Part shown: positions 10,394-20,303 of the stretch, piece by piece
How the letters are laid out: each line of letters starts with the position of its first letter
Position numbering within the stretch: position 1 is the stretch's first letter
Assembly (NCBI GenBank): GCA_029298735.1
Contig: JANSLP010000214.1
Location: forward strand, 1 to 56,470
Reading direction: 5' to 3'
Length of the DNA: 56,470 bases
Source of the DNA: Ophiostoma sp. CBS 140.51
Taxonomy: Eukaryota; Ascomycota; Sordariomycetes; Ophiostomatales; Ophiostomataceae
Position numbers and translations under genes: made by a program
Notes under the pieces: model-generated
Database searches by the model: none
Seen by the model: the letters and a program-made list of their open reading frames with translations, nothing else
Told to the model about the DNA's origin: nothing

Positions 10394-11149
10394 TCTTGCA
10401 GTTGGGTTGGGTGACTGGTGGTTCGGGAAAGGGAGAAGAGGGGGGGAAGAAGTGTCGTGAGGACTAGCAGCAATGCATGGTTGTTGGAAAGGTGTTTGTT
10501 TGCTTTTCGTTTGCGCGTTAATGAAGCTGGGAAATTGGGAAAGAGGCGAGAGTAAAGGGCGTCTCGGCAGTCAGGCGGCACTTTCCCTTCCTGTGAGTCT
10601 TTAACAGAGGGTGGGTGGATAGGTGGATAGGTGGATAGGTGGAATGGTGGATTGGTGGAAGGTGCTCACTCAAAGGTCCAAGGAAAGAAGGTGGATCCCT
10701 TCTCTGGGGCGGGCTCAGGCGGGTTAGAGTTTCTTGTTTCGGCGTAGGCCTGAAGGCTTTCGTCGGCCAGTGCCGGCACGTGTTTCTAGGCCCGAAATCG
10801 TGTACAGTGTGTGAGCAGTATAAAGCACAACTTATTACACTGTACGAATTGACGTCTGTTAAAGCAGTTCATGATCCTTCCACGCCTTTTCAATGCATCT
10901 GATATTTTTAAAATTAGTTTTTATTTTGTGACCGATAGGTCTAGTCTATGAAAATTCTACAAATGAACATTGTACACATTATATATTTTTATACAAAAAA
11001 TGGCTTGAAGAAAGCCTTGCTACGACAGTCGCTTCTCTTCTTATTATGAGTACATCCTATTGTGGATGTCACTCCTATGCAGTACTTTCCAATTTCACTG
11101 GATAACTCTCCTGATTTCTTTAATTCGCTCGCCCCATGTCTCCCATCAT
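10394..11149. other. intergenic: promoter of the DUF1640 gene and 3' flank of GPI13
   Basis: No gene seen. The part next to 10394 is the promoter and leader of the minus-strand DUF1640 gene. A minisatellite lies at about 10610-10660. From 10850 to 11060 the sequence is A/T-rich with TATATTTTTATAC-like words, consistent with the 3' end of GPI13. Confidence 0.6.
10610..10660. repeat. minisatellite, 8-base unit GGTGGATA
   Basis: Tandem GGTGGATA units, with variants GGTGGAAT and GGTGGATT at the right end, about six units in all. It lies upstream of the DUF1640 gene. Such a tract is likely to vary in copy number between strains. Confidence 0.8.
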
Positions 11150-14100
11150 CTAATAGTCGTCCACCCAGCCAAACACCTCGCTGACCGCCAGGGTGTTGGA
11201 CCGCAGACTAATCAGGGCCAGCACAATGCCGGCAATGTCGACAACGAGCAGTGCCGCGGCCGCCATCATGAAGCGTGGGTTGAACACCCGGTAGAGCATC
11301 AAGTGGCGCCGCAGGTGGCCGGCCCATGCCATGGTGGCGAGGGCCTCAACGGCAAAGTAGGCAGCAAAGCCAGCGAGGGCGCGGCTCGTGGGCGACAGGA
11401 GACCGCCGCGACGACGAGGGCCCGTCTTCCAGAGGGCAAGGAGAGGGACGGCGGCGACGGCAAACAAGTGGCCCGGGAACGTGTTGGCAACAATGACCAG
11501 TGGGCTCCAAGGGTAGCTGACCGTAAAGAGCGGAATAAAAGCACTGTCCCACTGGATGCTGGCAAGTGTGGCCTGGTGGCCCGTCGTAAAGTAGTGGAAG
11601 TTGGCAAGCATGGCCAGGATGACGGGGCCAATGACAGCAACGGACGAGGGTGTCGCAGTAGAGGCAGCGGCCGCGGCGTTAGCAGAGGCAGCATCGGTGG
11701 CTGTGGCGACCGACACGCCGTTAATGGTGGCGGTCGGGCCGGCCTCTTCCTCTTCTTCAATCGAGGCCAGCAGGCTGCGGTTGCCCGTGCTGACGTTGGT
11801 GCCACGATCACCGCTGAAGGCAGGCTCGTCGGCATCAGGTACCTCGGGAGCGCCCGACTTGAGGAGATCGAGCAGCTCCAGGAGCGACAGAATCTGCCAC
11901 AGCATCAGAGCGAGCGCACCGCCGCCCATGGGCTTCGACAGCTGCACGCCCGCAACCAGCAGGTTGACTACCAGCAGCAGGTAACGTGCGCCGTGCGCAT
12001 TGGCGTAACCGAGGACAGCGACCTGTGCGCGGTTGGAGCCAGGAGCCGCACGTGCCGAGAAGGACACACAGGGGCCAGCCCAGACAAAGGCAACTGTACC
12101 TGCCACAAGCGCGAGTCCCAGCACCGTCTGGGCAACATACACGGAGGCGGTCTTGATAGTACCTGCGGGCAGAGTGTCAGCCCACCAGTTGCCGCTGTCC
12201 GCAGCGTCGAGCATCCAGTACACGGCAGCCATGAAGAGACCGCCGCGAAACACGTAGCCGATCCACGTCGGGGCTAGGCCCTCGTAGGACCGTGTCGGCT
12301 CAAAGTAGGAGCGCACGATCGTGGGCATAATGAGGAAGACGGCAAAGGGGATGGCCAGCTGCCAAATGGCCGATGTCGACGAGTTGGCGGAGGCATAATA
12401 CGTCGAGGTGCAGTATGGCATCTGCTCCTCACGGCACAGCTTGGACAGGGATGCCAGGCGGCCAAGCAGAACAAACATGACAGAGTGGTAGATACCCAAG
12501 GCGCGGTCGCCGGGCTTGACCAGGCGCAGAGAAGCCAGGGCAGCGACGAAACCAAAGGTGGCCAGGAAGAAGAGCAGGATATGGTCCTCCCAGATCGTAA
12601 ACGAGTTGGATGCAAAACCGGCCGACTGGGCGACTGTGAACACAAAGGCCATCCAGCCCCAGATGCTACTAGGCAGCAGACGCCACAGCCGGCGGCGACC
12701 GACACGGCCAAGCAGCTGCGCTGAGACAGTGAGTGTGCTCGTCAGAGCAGCGTAGCCTGCGAATGCATACCATGGCTCGGTGCCGCCCTTGACAACAGAG
12801 GCCCAGGCAATGCTGGCAGACATGGCAGGAATAGCACCCACCAGGGCGGCAACGACAAGCCATGCGTGCTGGTTTTGCTGGCGGTAGAGGTCTGAGTCTT
12901 CGTCCTTGTTCTTGCTGGTCAGGTCCTCGCCTTCAACCAGCTCGCCCTGGAGCTCGAGCAGCATCTCGGCATGGTCAAGTTCAGCGTCCTCGATCAGGGC
13001 AATGCCCTCATCGTCATCGTCGCCCGCGTCACCACGGCGCGAGGCGTACAGCAGCAGCGAAAGGACACCGGATGCCATAATAGCAATGCCGAGAACCATG
13101 CTGCCGACATCAAAGTTGGCCCACAGCTCCTTGCAGGTGCGCAGCGTCTCCGCCTGGTACACTGAAAGCGCCGCATAGGCCTCGGCCATGGCCTGCTTTT
13201 TAGCAGAGGACGCGATGGGTGCTGGCCGCACGGGAGCACCAGCATTTTCAAAGCCCTGTGCCTCCGCGTATGACGCCTGATAGCGGTCAATACCAGCTGC
13301 CGTAAGCTCACCAACAGTAGCCAGGTTGGTCCAGTCGTCACCATGAGGGCCCACAAAGGCCTCCTCGATCGGCCAGCCCAGGTTGTTGTAGGGGATAGGG
13401 AGACCCAGTAGCAGAGACAGAGTGGGCACAAGGTCGATCTGGTTGACAGGGCGCTCCTTGGCGGTGGCAGGCGGCGTCACAAAGGCCGGGTCGGTGCGGC
13501 CAAACAGCGGACGGCGCGCGTACATCCACAGCGCAGCCTCGACCTCGTCGTCGCTCTCGCCGCCGTGATCGCCCTTGCTGTCCATGCCGTGGTCGCCCAT
13601 CACAACCAGCAGTGTATCGTCGTCGATCGTGGCAACAAGGCGTCGAATAAAGTCGTCCATCTGCTGCAGCTTGTCGCGCATAGCAGGGTGGCTAGGGCCA
13701 TAACGGTGGCCGGCGTGGTCGACGCCCAGGCAGTGGCCGATGAGCACGTCCCAGGGCTGCTCCTTTTGCACCTGAGGCTCCATGAGCGGGAAGATGTGCT
13801 CGAGCACGCCGTTGTCCACAGTGTGCAGATCCCAGACGTTGAAGCTGTCGTAGGCGTGGCTGACGTTGGGTGCAAAGTAGCCAGGGAAGAGCGCCGTCCA
13901 GGTGTCGTCTCCCAGGTGCACAATGGTCTTGTTGAGGCTGCGCATCTGCGCCAGCAGGTTGTCCTCCTCGACGGCGGTGCCGGCAAAGTTGCTGCCCATG
14001 TCCATGAACGTTGGCAGAGTGCCCGTTGTGAGACCCTTGAGGCGCTGCAGGGTCGTGGTCGGCGGGTCGGCGATGAAGGGACGTAGAAACGCGTGGGTCG

Positions 14101-14671
14101 GGTCGGAGACGGCGGTTTCGTAGAGGAAGGGGAACGAGTTGTGGAAGAGCTCGGCCTGCGTGTCGTTGATGCTGCCGGTACCGACGGGAACGGTAAAATC
14201 GTAACGGAGCGCGTCAATGAGGACAATAACGGCGCGGTCGAAAGTCTTGGGGTGCCAGCAACCCTTGGCCGGATCAGAAACATGGCTGCTGCTGCTAGCG
14301 TCGCTCAGTGGGTTCACGGCACAGCTTGACTGCTCGTCCAGGACCAGCCGGGTCAGCAGGAAGCCGGATGTGAAGTAAAAGATGCCAACAGCATGCACAG
14401 CGAGTAGCCAGAACCAGAAGCCCACGGTCCACAGCCAGCGACGCTCGTAGGCGGATTTGCGGGCAACTTCGCGAAGAGCTCGCCGCCGCTCCAGGGCCGT
14501 GGCGCGGTTGTGCTCGGCATGTGCATCTGTCTTGCCGGCCCGCGCGGCATCCTCAATCTGCTTGATGCGGTTGGCGGCAGCAAATTGCTTGGCAATGGTC
14601 TGGTATTCGGAGTTTGTAGTCGACGATTGAGAGGGCGTCGCCGCCTTTTTTCTGGAGCTTGGGGGCGCCAT
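11150..14671 (-). CDS. GPI13: GPI ethanolamine-phosphate transferase 3 (GPI13 / PIG-O)
   Basis: Intronless, 1173 residues. A cytosolic basic N-terminus is followed by a signal-anchor helix at about 80-110. The lumenal alkaline-phosphatase-like catalytic domain follows, with VIVLIDALRYDF (metal-binding Asp near 153), GHCLGVDHAGHRYGPSHPAM and MGDHGMDSKGDHGGESDDE. The C-terminal half carries many hydrophobic helices. These motifs identify the Gpi13/PIG-O enzyme, which adds the bridging phosphoethanolamine to the third mannose of GPI precursors in the ER; the protein's carboxyl end is later attached through this group. The two sister enzymes Mcd4 and Gpi7 have different histidine/glycine motif spacing. 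An acidic loop of about 40 residues between membrane segments is probably cytosolic. The 1173-residue length is slightly above the usual 1000-1100. Confidence 0.95.
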   Translation of the reverse strand: MAPPSSRKKAATPSQSSTTNSEYQTIAKQFAAANRIKQIEDAARAGKTDAHAEHNRATALERRRALREVARKSAYERRWLWTVGFWFWLLAVHAVGIFYFTSGFLLTRLVLDEQSSCAVNPLSDASSSSHVSDPAKGCWHPKTFDRAVIVLIDALRYDFTVPVGTGSINDTQAELFHNSFPFLYETAVSDPTHAFLRPFIADPPTTTLQRLKGLTTGTLPTFMDMGSNFAGTAVEEDNLLAQMRSLNKTIVHLGDDTWTALFPGYFAPNVSHAYDSFNVWDLHTVDNGVLEHIFPLMEPQVQKEQPWDVLIGHCLGVDHAGHRYGPSHPAMRDKLQQMDDFIRRLVATIDDDTLLVVMGDHGMDSKGDHGGESDDEVEAALWMYARRPLFGRTDPAFVTPPATAKERPVNQIDLVPTLSLLLGLPIPYNNLGWPIEEAFVGPHGDDWTNLATVGELTAAGIDRYQASYAEAQGFENAGAPVRPAPIASSAKKQAMAEAYAALSVYQAETLRTCKELWANFDVGSMVLGIAIMASGVLSLLLYASRRGDAGDDDDEGIALIEDAELDHAEMLLELQGELVEGEDLTSKNKDEDSDLYRQQNQHAWLVVAALVGAIPAMSASIAWASVVKGGTEPWYAFAGYAALTSTLTVSAQLLGRVGRRRLWRLLPSSIWGWMAFVFTVAQSAGFASNSFTIWEDHILLFFLATFGFVAALASLRLVKPGDRALGIYHSVMFVLLGRLASLSKLCREEQMPYCTSTYYASANSSTSAIWQLAIPFAVFLIMPTIVRSYFEPTRSYEGLAPTWIGYVFRGGLFMAAVYWMLDAADSGNWWADTLPAGTIKTASVYVAQTVLGLALVAGTVAFVWAGPCVSFSARAAPGSNRAQVAVLGYANAHGARYLLLVVNLLVAGVQLSKPMGGGALALMLWQILSLLELLDLLKSGAPEVPDADEPAFSGDRGTNVSTGNRSLLASIEEEEEAGPTATINGVSVATATDAASANAAAAASTATPSSVAVIGPVILAMLANFHYFTTGHQATLASIQWDSAFIPLFTVSYPWSPLVIVANTFPGHLFAVAAVPLLALWKTGPRRRGGLLSPTSRALAGFAAYFAVEALATMAWAGHLRRHLMLYRVFNPRFMMAAAALLVVDIAGIVLALISLRSNTLAVSEVFGWVDDY

Positions 14672-16344
14672 TGCGGAAGAGTAAACGGCAGAGGAAATCG
14701 TAAAAGGAAGTAGGTCGAAGAAGAGATTCGCGTGCTATTAGATGGAAAGGATTCGAGAAAAAGAAAGAGTGAGTTCAGAAGGTGCCTCGCGAGGCAAAAT
14801 AGAGCATCAACATGTGGCGCATGGCCATGTTTCGAGGGGATTCGGAGATGGATGGCTGTCGGCGATGCTGTCGATGAAAGGGGTACAACAAAAGGCAAGC
14901 AAAAAAGAGAATGAAGAAAAGAGAAGAAGAAAAAAACACAAAGGAAACGGGGCACAAGGACGCTGTGCTGTCGATCACCGAAAGGGTGCGTTGGGAGAGG
15001 AGAAAAGGAGAGAGGAGAGAGGGATGGAACGAGATGAGGTTTGGAGCCCCCAAAAATTACCACGGACTAAGCAAAGAAAAAAAGTTGACGTTCGCGCCTT
15101 CTCTGCCGCCTCGTTTCGCGCCGGTCGCAGCTACTAAAACGGGGTTTATTGTTTTGGTGAGCTTTTTGGCCTTTTTGACCACGAACTCTTGACGGTCTTT
15201 CTTTTCTCCTTCTTGACTCCGTAATAAATTTTAAGCTTTCCGTTGGTCGCCATTGGCAGGAGCGACCCTGCGACTCTCGCAGCTTCCTGTCCACAATTCG
15301 CGTTGTTTTTTCTCACTTCGCGCCGCCAACGTGTTCAGATTAGCAGAGAGAAAACAGCGCCAGACGCTCGGGAGTGGCGGCCCCACCAAAGAAGCACTGA
15401 TCTGTGGCGTCCTTCCAAAACCCACGACTCGAAGCAAGATCGGACGGCATGGCAAGAACGACCAGCAATTTCTAGCATATATATACGTCGGACTATTATT
15501 GTGTTCGCACGAGCATTATATAATACGACGCATATTCATATTATGCAAAAAGGAGTAATTAAGCTTTCGACAGCCAGGAAAATAACAGCAACCGAAGGGG
15601 CGAGAGTGAACGATCAACAAACAAAAATAGACGTTTTGCATGCCAACGACAGCACATCTGATTCGCTCGTCAGCAGCGATCCATTCTTGATATACTACTT
15701 TGGTCACGATGGTCACGCTTTCCTTGTGAGATTCTTCAGCAGCAAAGAACAGACGAAGTGAAGCAAAGGCAATAAAGATGATGATAAAATGCATAATAAT
15801 GAGATGCAGTAAATGCAGTAGTAATAATACAATATGTACATGAAACTATACAGAAGAGGGGTCGAGCATGCAGCGAGAGGCCAGGGTGGGAACACGAGCA
15901 TGCGTCCTTAAGTCCTTGTCTAGCTCACAGCATACTGTCCTCGAGATGAACAAGAATCGTGGAGACGAGCAAGGGTTGGTCAGTTGTGCTCATATGCCAG
16001 ATTGGTCCACTGTTTCCACGCATATCCTGGCGTCTCGCCGTCGGTTCTTTTCGTTTTCGGCCTGCTGCGAATATACCTTCCTGCTAGGTCGGTGTGCGGT
16101 TTAAACTACCACGTCGTTGTCATCCCCCCAAAAACACTTCTGCGCCGTAAAATAGACAAAGGTACCCAGTAATAAATGTGTGTGAAATGAGAGTATGAAA
16201 GACAGAGGGAAAAATAGATTATGGTATAAATGTGTGAAGAGAAATGAGTGTAAGAAACGAAAGATTATGAGGCAACAGGAAAGAGAACAGAAGGAAACAA
16301 CAAGGAAAACGTCTCAAAAGTTCGGGTTATTTTGAGATGCACCC
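14672..16344. other. intergenic between GPI13 and the LPxY membrane protein gene
   Basis: No convincing gene in 1.7 kb. The part near 14.7-15.3 kb is the GPI13 promoter and leader, purine-rich on the plus strand and so pyrimidine-rich in the sense direction. The part near 15.7-16.3 kb is A/T-richer 3' flank of the next minus-strand gene. ORFs here are short and without codon bias. Confidence 0.6.
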
Positions 16345-16929
16345 TTAGTTGTAGTCCCGGTACTGCTTCTCCTTCAGGCCACCAATCTGGTCCATATCGA
16401 TGGAGTAGAACTGGCTCTTGCTGTCCTTCTCGTATGCCGGCAGCTGCTCCTCCTGCTCGGCCACGGGCTCCATGCCGACGGCGTTGTGCTCGCCAACGCG
16501 GACGACGACAACACGACCGCTCTTGCGGCGGCCCATCTCGTCGTGCTCGTCGGGGAAGGTGATGCGGATCTCAGGGACGTTGTCAGGCGAGTACGGCGGC
16601 GACTGGGGGTTGGCAAGCATGGGCTGGCCATCGCGGCCAAAGATGAGCGTGGACGAGCGGCCTTTGGCGTTGGTTGTCTGGATGGTGAGGCCGTGGGGGT
16701 TGCTGTTGCCGGCACCGGCCTTGTCGTTGTACTGGGGAAGGCCCATGGCGAGCATCTGCTGGCGTCTCTTGATGCGGCGGAGCATGACGAGGGTGGAGGT
16801 CAGGAGCAGACCGGAGAAGACAATGGCGAGCAGGATGATCATGGCGGTGATCGTGTGCTCGTTGCCGGACTCGCCGTCGGAACGGGCAGCCAGCTGGCCG
16901 CGGGAGAAAAAGTGCGCGAAGGAAGACAT
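16345..16929 (-). CDS. single-pass membrane protein with two LPxY motifs, putative Rsp5-type adaptor
   Basis: Intronless, 194 residues. A short N-terminal segment without a classical signal peptide precedes one strongly hydrophobic helix (about 28-50). A basic stop-transfer RRIKRRQ follows, so the long C-terminal part should be cytosolic. That part holds LPQY (64-67) and LPAY (163-166), which fit the [LP]PxY consensus bound by WW domains of NEDD4/Rsp5 ubiquitin ligases, plus an acidic C-terminal region. This is the architecture of fungal transmembrane Rsp5 adaptors such as Rcr1/Rcr2. I do not recognise a specific orthologue, so the adaptor role is inference. Third-position bias and a clean stop support a real gene. 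It sits alone between two long intergenic regions. Confidence 0.8.
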   Translation of the reverse strand: MSSFAHFFSRGQLAARSDGESGNEHTITAMIILLAIVFSGLLLTSTLVMLRRIKRRQQMLAMGLPQYNDKAGAGNSNPHGLTIQTTNAKGRSSTLIFGRDGQPMLANPQSPPYSPDNVPEIRITFPDEHDEMGRRKSGRVVVVRVGEHNAVGMEPVAEQEEQLPAYEKDSKSQFYSIDMDQIGGLKEKQYRDYN

Positions 16930-19900
16930 CGTTGTGGTTGTGAAAATGGGTGACGGAAAATCGAGGGGCGAGTCGTGTAAATGTTATAAGGAAGTCGTCG
17001 ACAACTGTGTGAGTGGCTGGTTAGCAAACAGTTCCAAAGGACCAGGCTTTCTCTTCCTTGTGGTGCGATGCTATCCCATGATCCTCAGCCGGCCGCCTTC
17101 CCGGCCTTGCTTCATGAGGGTCATGGCCACCCAGAGGCCGGCCTTTGTTGACAAGACCGGGCCGGCCATAAAGGCCTAGGTCGCGATAGCCATTCAACAT
17201 CCACCACATGGCCAGCCACGGCCAAACAATCCTTCGCTTTCGTGGTAAACATACAGGACAAACGAGGCCGATTCGGAACGGTCGGCTTCGTCGGGTAGTG
17301 TCGAGAATGGTCGTAAATGGGTAGAAACAAGTGATGATCAAAAGTAAACAGTCGGTGATGTGTGTTTCTCCCCTAATTAGAGTATTAAAAAGAACGTGAT
17401 GTGTGGTAAAATCAATTAAAAAGATTGGACGGTATTCTACTTCAAAAAGAGAGCGTGAAGATTGAAACCAAACGAAAATAACCACACAAAAATAAACAAA
17501 AAATGAATGTGATGCTGTTCGTTTGTTGAGAAAACGAAAACAAGCGGCGCGAGGGGTGTAAGGGGGAAAAGAACGTGAGAGTTTGAAAGGAGTGAAAACT
17601 CTCGAAGGTGGATGAAGAGGAGGAAAGAAAGGAAAAGCGAGAGGGAGGGAAAAAAGAGAGGAAAACGAAATTACGAGATAATAGGGACGGCCGGACCAGG
17701 TACGAGATGGAAAGGCTGGCGAAAGGGGAGGAACGAGGTAAACACCACCCGGGCAGTGCACAGAGCCACAGACAGGAAGGTGCGAGCGGTCAGCCAAGCG
17801 CCTAGCAAAATGGGCTGGAAAACCGCCAAATACGCCAGGTATGACCGTGAAGGAGGGAAGGAGGGCACACTACCACCGCTAGCCAGGGGAAAATACAGCG
17901 CTGAGCATGCAGATGACGGAAGGAGCAGCCCACCATGGGCAAGAAAAACACTTCAAAAGGAAATTACACTCGACATGACCCTTAACCAAAATGGGCGCCT
18001 GCTCCACTGCGATTGGCTGGCCTTGTCGAGAGGGACCCTCCAAGCCCTCTCAGCGGCCAAAAATGCCCGCTGTCCAACAGGCTGTGCCCCACTGGCCGGC
18101 GCCAGGGGTAGCGGCCGAAGACGACTGATTTGAACGCTCTGGAGACCTGCCAGCCAATGAACAGCCGCCGTCTCTCACGCGAAATCATGGGCTGTGGGCC
18201 TTCGGGGTCCATCTGATGGGACTCTGGATGGACATCGCATGGGCAATTTGGATTTTGGACAGGAAGGAGCGGACGACAGATGAAGGCCTGGCCAGGAAGA
18301 ACGACCAAGACGACGTGTGGCCCGTGCGTGTGAACAGGAAAGAAGGAAGGCGCGACGCCTCCCACTTGCCAACTGCCACCGCGACTGCCACCCGCCGAGT
18401 GTGCACCGTTGCACCAAACCGAATGGTGGCAGTGACTGACGCAGGGGTCCAAAGGAGATGCGGAAAGAGTGAAGGGGGTCAGATGAAAATTAGCCATTTT
18501 GGTGGGAGATTTAGAGTGTCTGCGATGCGGTCTTTTTGTCTTTCTTGCATCTCAACTCAGGGACACAAGGGATGGATGCGACTGTGGCAGTTGGTCCCTG
18601 TCGTCTGGCGCCTTCCCACTTTCTGCGCGAATCGACCTTTGACGACTCCGTCATGTTCGCGTGCTTGTCTTGCACCACGTTTCTGTGCCTTTTTGGATGT
18701 CTAAGATCTCCTATTTGATTGAGTGGATTGGCACATCTCTAATTGGTTTTTGGGCTTTAATTGAGAGCAATGATTCGATTGATTAACCCGCGAGCCGCCC
18801 ATTTATGCCAGCAATTTTATGATCCCGCCTCTCGTTTCCATCCTCCCTTGTTGCAAAAAACCTGGAAAGCACACATTCTTCCCGCTTGACGTTTGTTCCG
18901 GGTAGAAACTTCGAAGGGGTATAAACGGCTGGGAAATATGTAGATGAAAATGCGATTGAGAAGTGTGCGGTGGTCTTGGAAAAGAGCGAGGCACAGTCGA
19001 CCCAGTCGCATTGTCAGGAAAAAGAAAAGGCAGGGGAAACCGTTGACAGACCGTCTGGTTTCAGTGTCCCTTCTTCACCCCTCCATTCCTGTCAAAGTCA
19101 AAAGCACTGCCGCCGCCGCACGGCTTTCCTTGCTTTCTCATATTAATTCGCGCCAATATGCCCCCTCCCTGCCTTGCTCGTTGAGCCGCGTTCGTCCAAT
19201 TTGTTCCTCACTCCTTTTTCTTTTTTATTTTACTTTGTGTTCCCTCTTCCGGCTGAGCTGTCAATGTTTCAACTCTTTCCGTCGCCTCCAGAAACAATTC
19301 CCTTTTTCGTCCACAATATATCTCTGACACCCAACAAAGGGCCACAAAGCCCCGGCGGCTGGATAGACGTCAGACGAGACGTATCGCAGCATCTTCCTTG
19401 TGCATTTTGAGCGTTGTGTGCATGGTCATTCTCAAAATAGCCTCGCTCGCTGAGCAAACTAGAAAGAATTCGATGTTGCGAGAGCTGGTGAATAACCTTG
19501 CTCGATGCAGATGGCAGGCGCCATGCTGTCTAGCCCGCATTCAAGCGAAGGCGCGCGCTTCTGCTTCCCATCTGCACCAACATCTGCATGGTGTTGGCGG
19601 CCGACATATCGACTGTTGTCTATCCACGAGAACGTTGCGCATCAGTTTGGCTAATTCACCAGACTGGTCAGATGCAGCCCTTTCCACAGTGTACGGAGTA
19701 TGGGATAGATGACTGACCTCGAGATCCAAGATGGGACCATCGAAAAAGGTGTGCTGCAGCGACACCCGCGTATGTCGTATAGGCGGCTATCCGCATCGGC
19801 TGGAGACAAGACTACCCGGCGGCCGGATTACCGGCTTGTTGTTTGTATGGTTTTCTTCTCGTGCTTCTCTTTCTCTCCCCTTCCTCGTCTCTCTGAAGTA

Positions 19901-20276
19901 TCTTGCTTCCGGACGAAGTGTAAGACTCACGCTTGCATGCGGCTATCCTCTTGGTTGAACGTGACCCGTCAGTTCTCAGTTTCTGTCCTGAGTTTGTTTG
20001 TGCCGAGCGTTTTCTGAGAAGATACTGCATGCATCATTCTCCTCTTGTCTCAGCGAAGATCTCTCCTGCTCCGAGTGGGATGGGCTGGGAAGGAAAGGAG
20101 AAGCGGATACAATGGAGCAAACAAGAACAAGAAGCAGCTGAATATGGACCGGACAGCCTGCAAAAAAAAAAAAGCGTTTGCAGGTGCGCGTGTGTCGTGT
20201 CACCAGCCACATCTGGGTTGAAGATCCAGCCTGCGGGATCGAGCGATGATTCGGCCGGCATGCGTTCGTTCACTCT

Positions 20277-20303
20277 CTCACGCGAAATTTATTTCACGCG
20301 AAA
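20277..20303 (+). promoter_or_regulatory. paired CACGCGAAA elements (APSES/StuA-like consensus)
   Basis: Two copies of CACGCGAAA lie 16 bases apart, at 20279 and 20295. ACGCGAAA fits the (A/T)CGCG(A/T)N(A/C) consensus reported for StuA-type APSES factors and overlaps MCB/SCB-like cell-cycle words. A third copy is at 18176 and an inverted one at 54766. Binding is not shown. Confidence 0.35.

Noticed and set aside
12274..14283. Several 140-230-codon ORFs inside GPI13 in other frames
   Set aside because: They are shadows of the GC-rich coding strand of GPI13.
17021..17797. 258-codon minus-strand ORF
   Set aside because: Low-complexity Phe/Pro/Ser/Leu translation of a pyrimidine-rich leader; no conserved motif.
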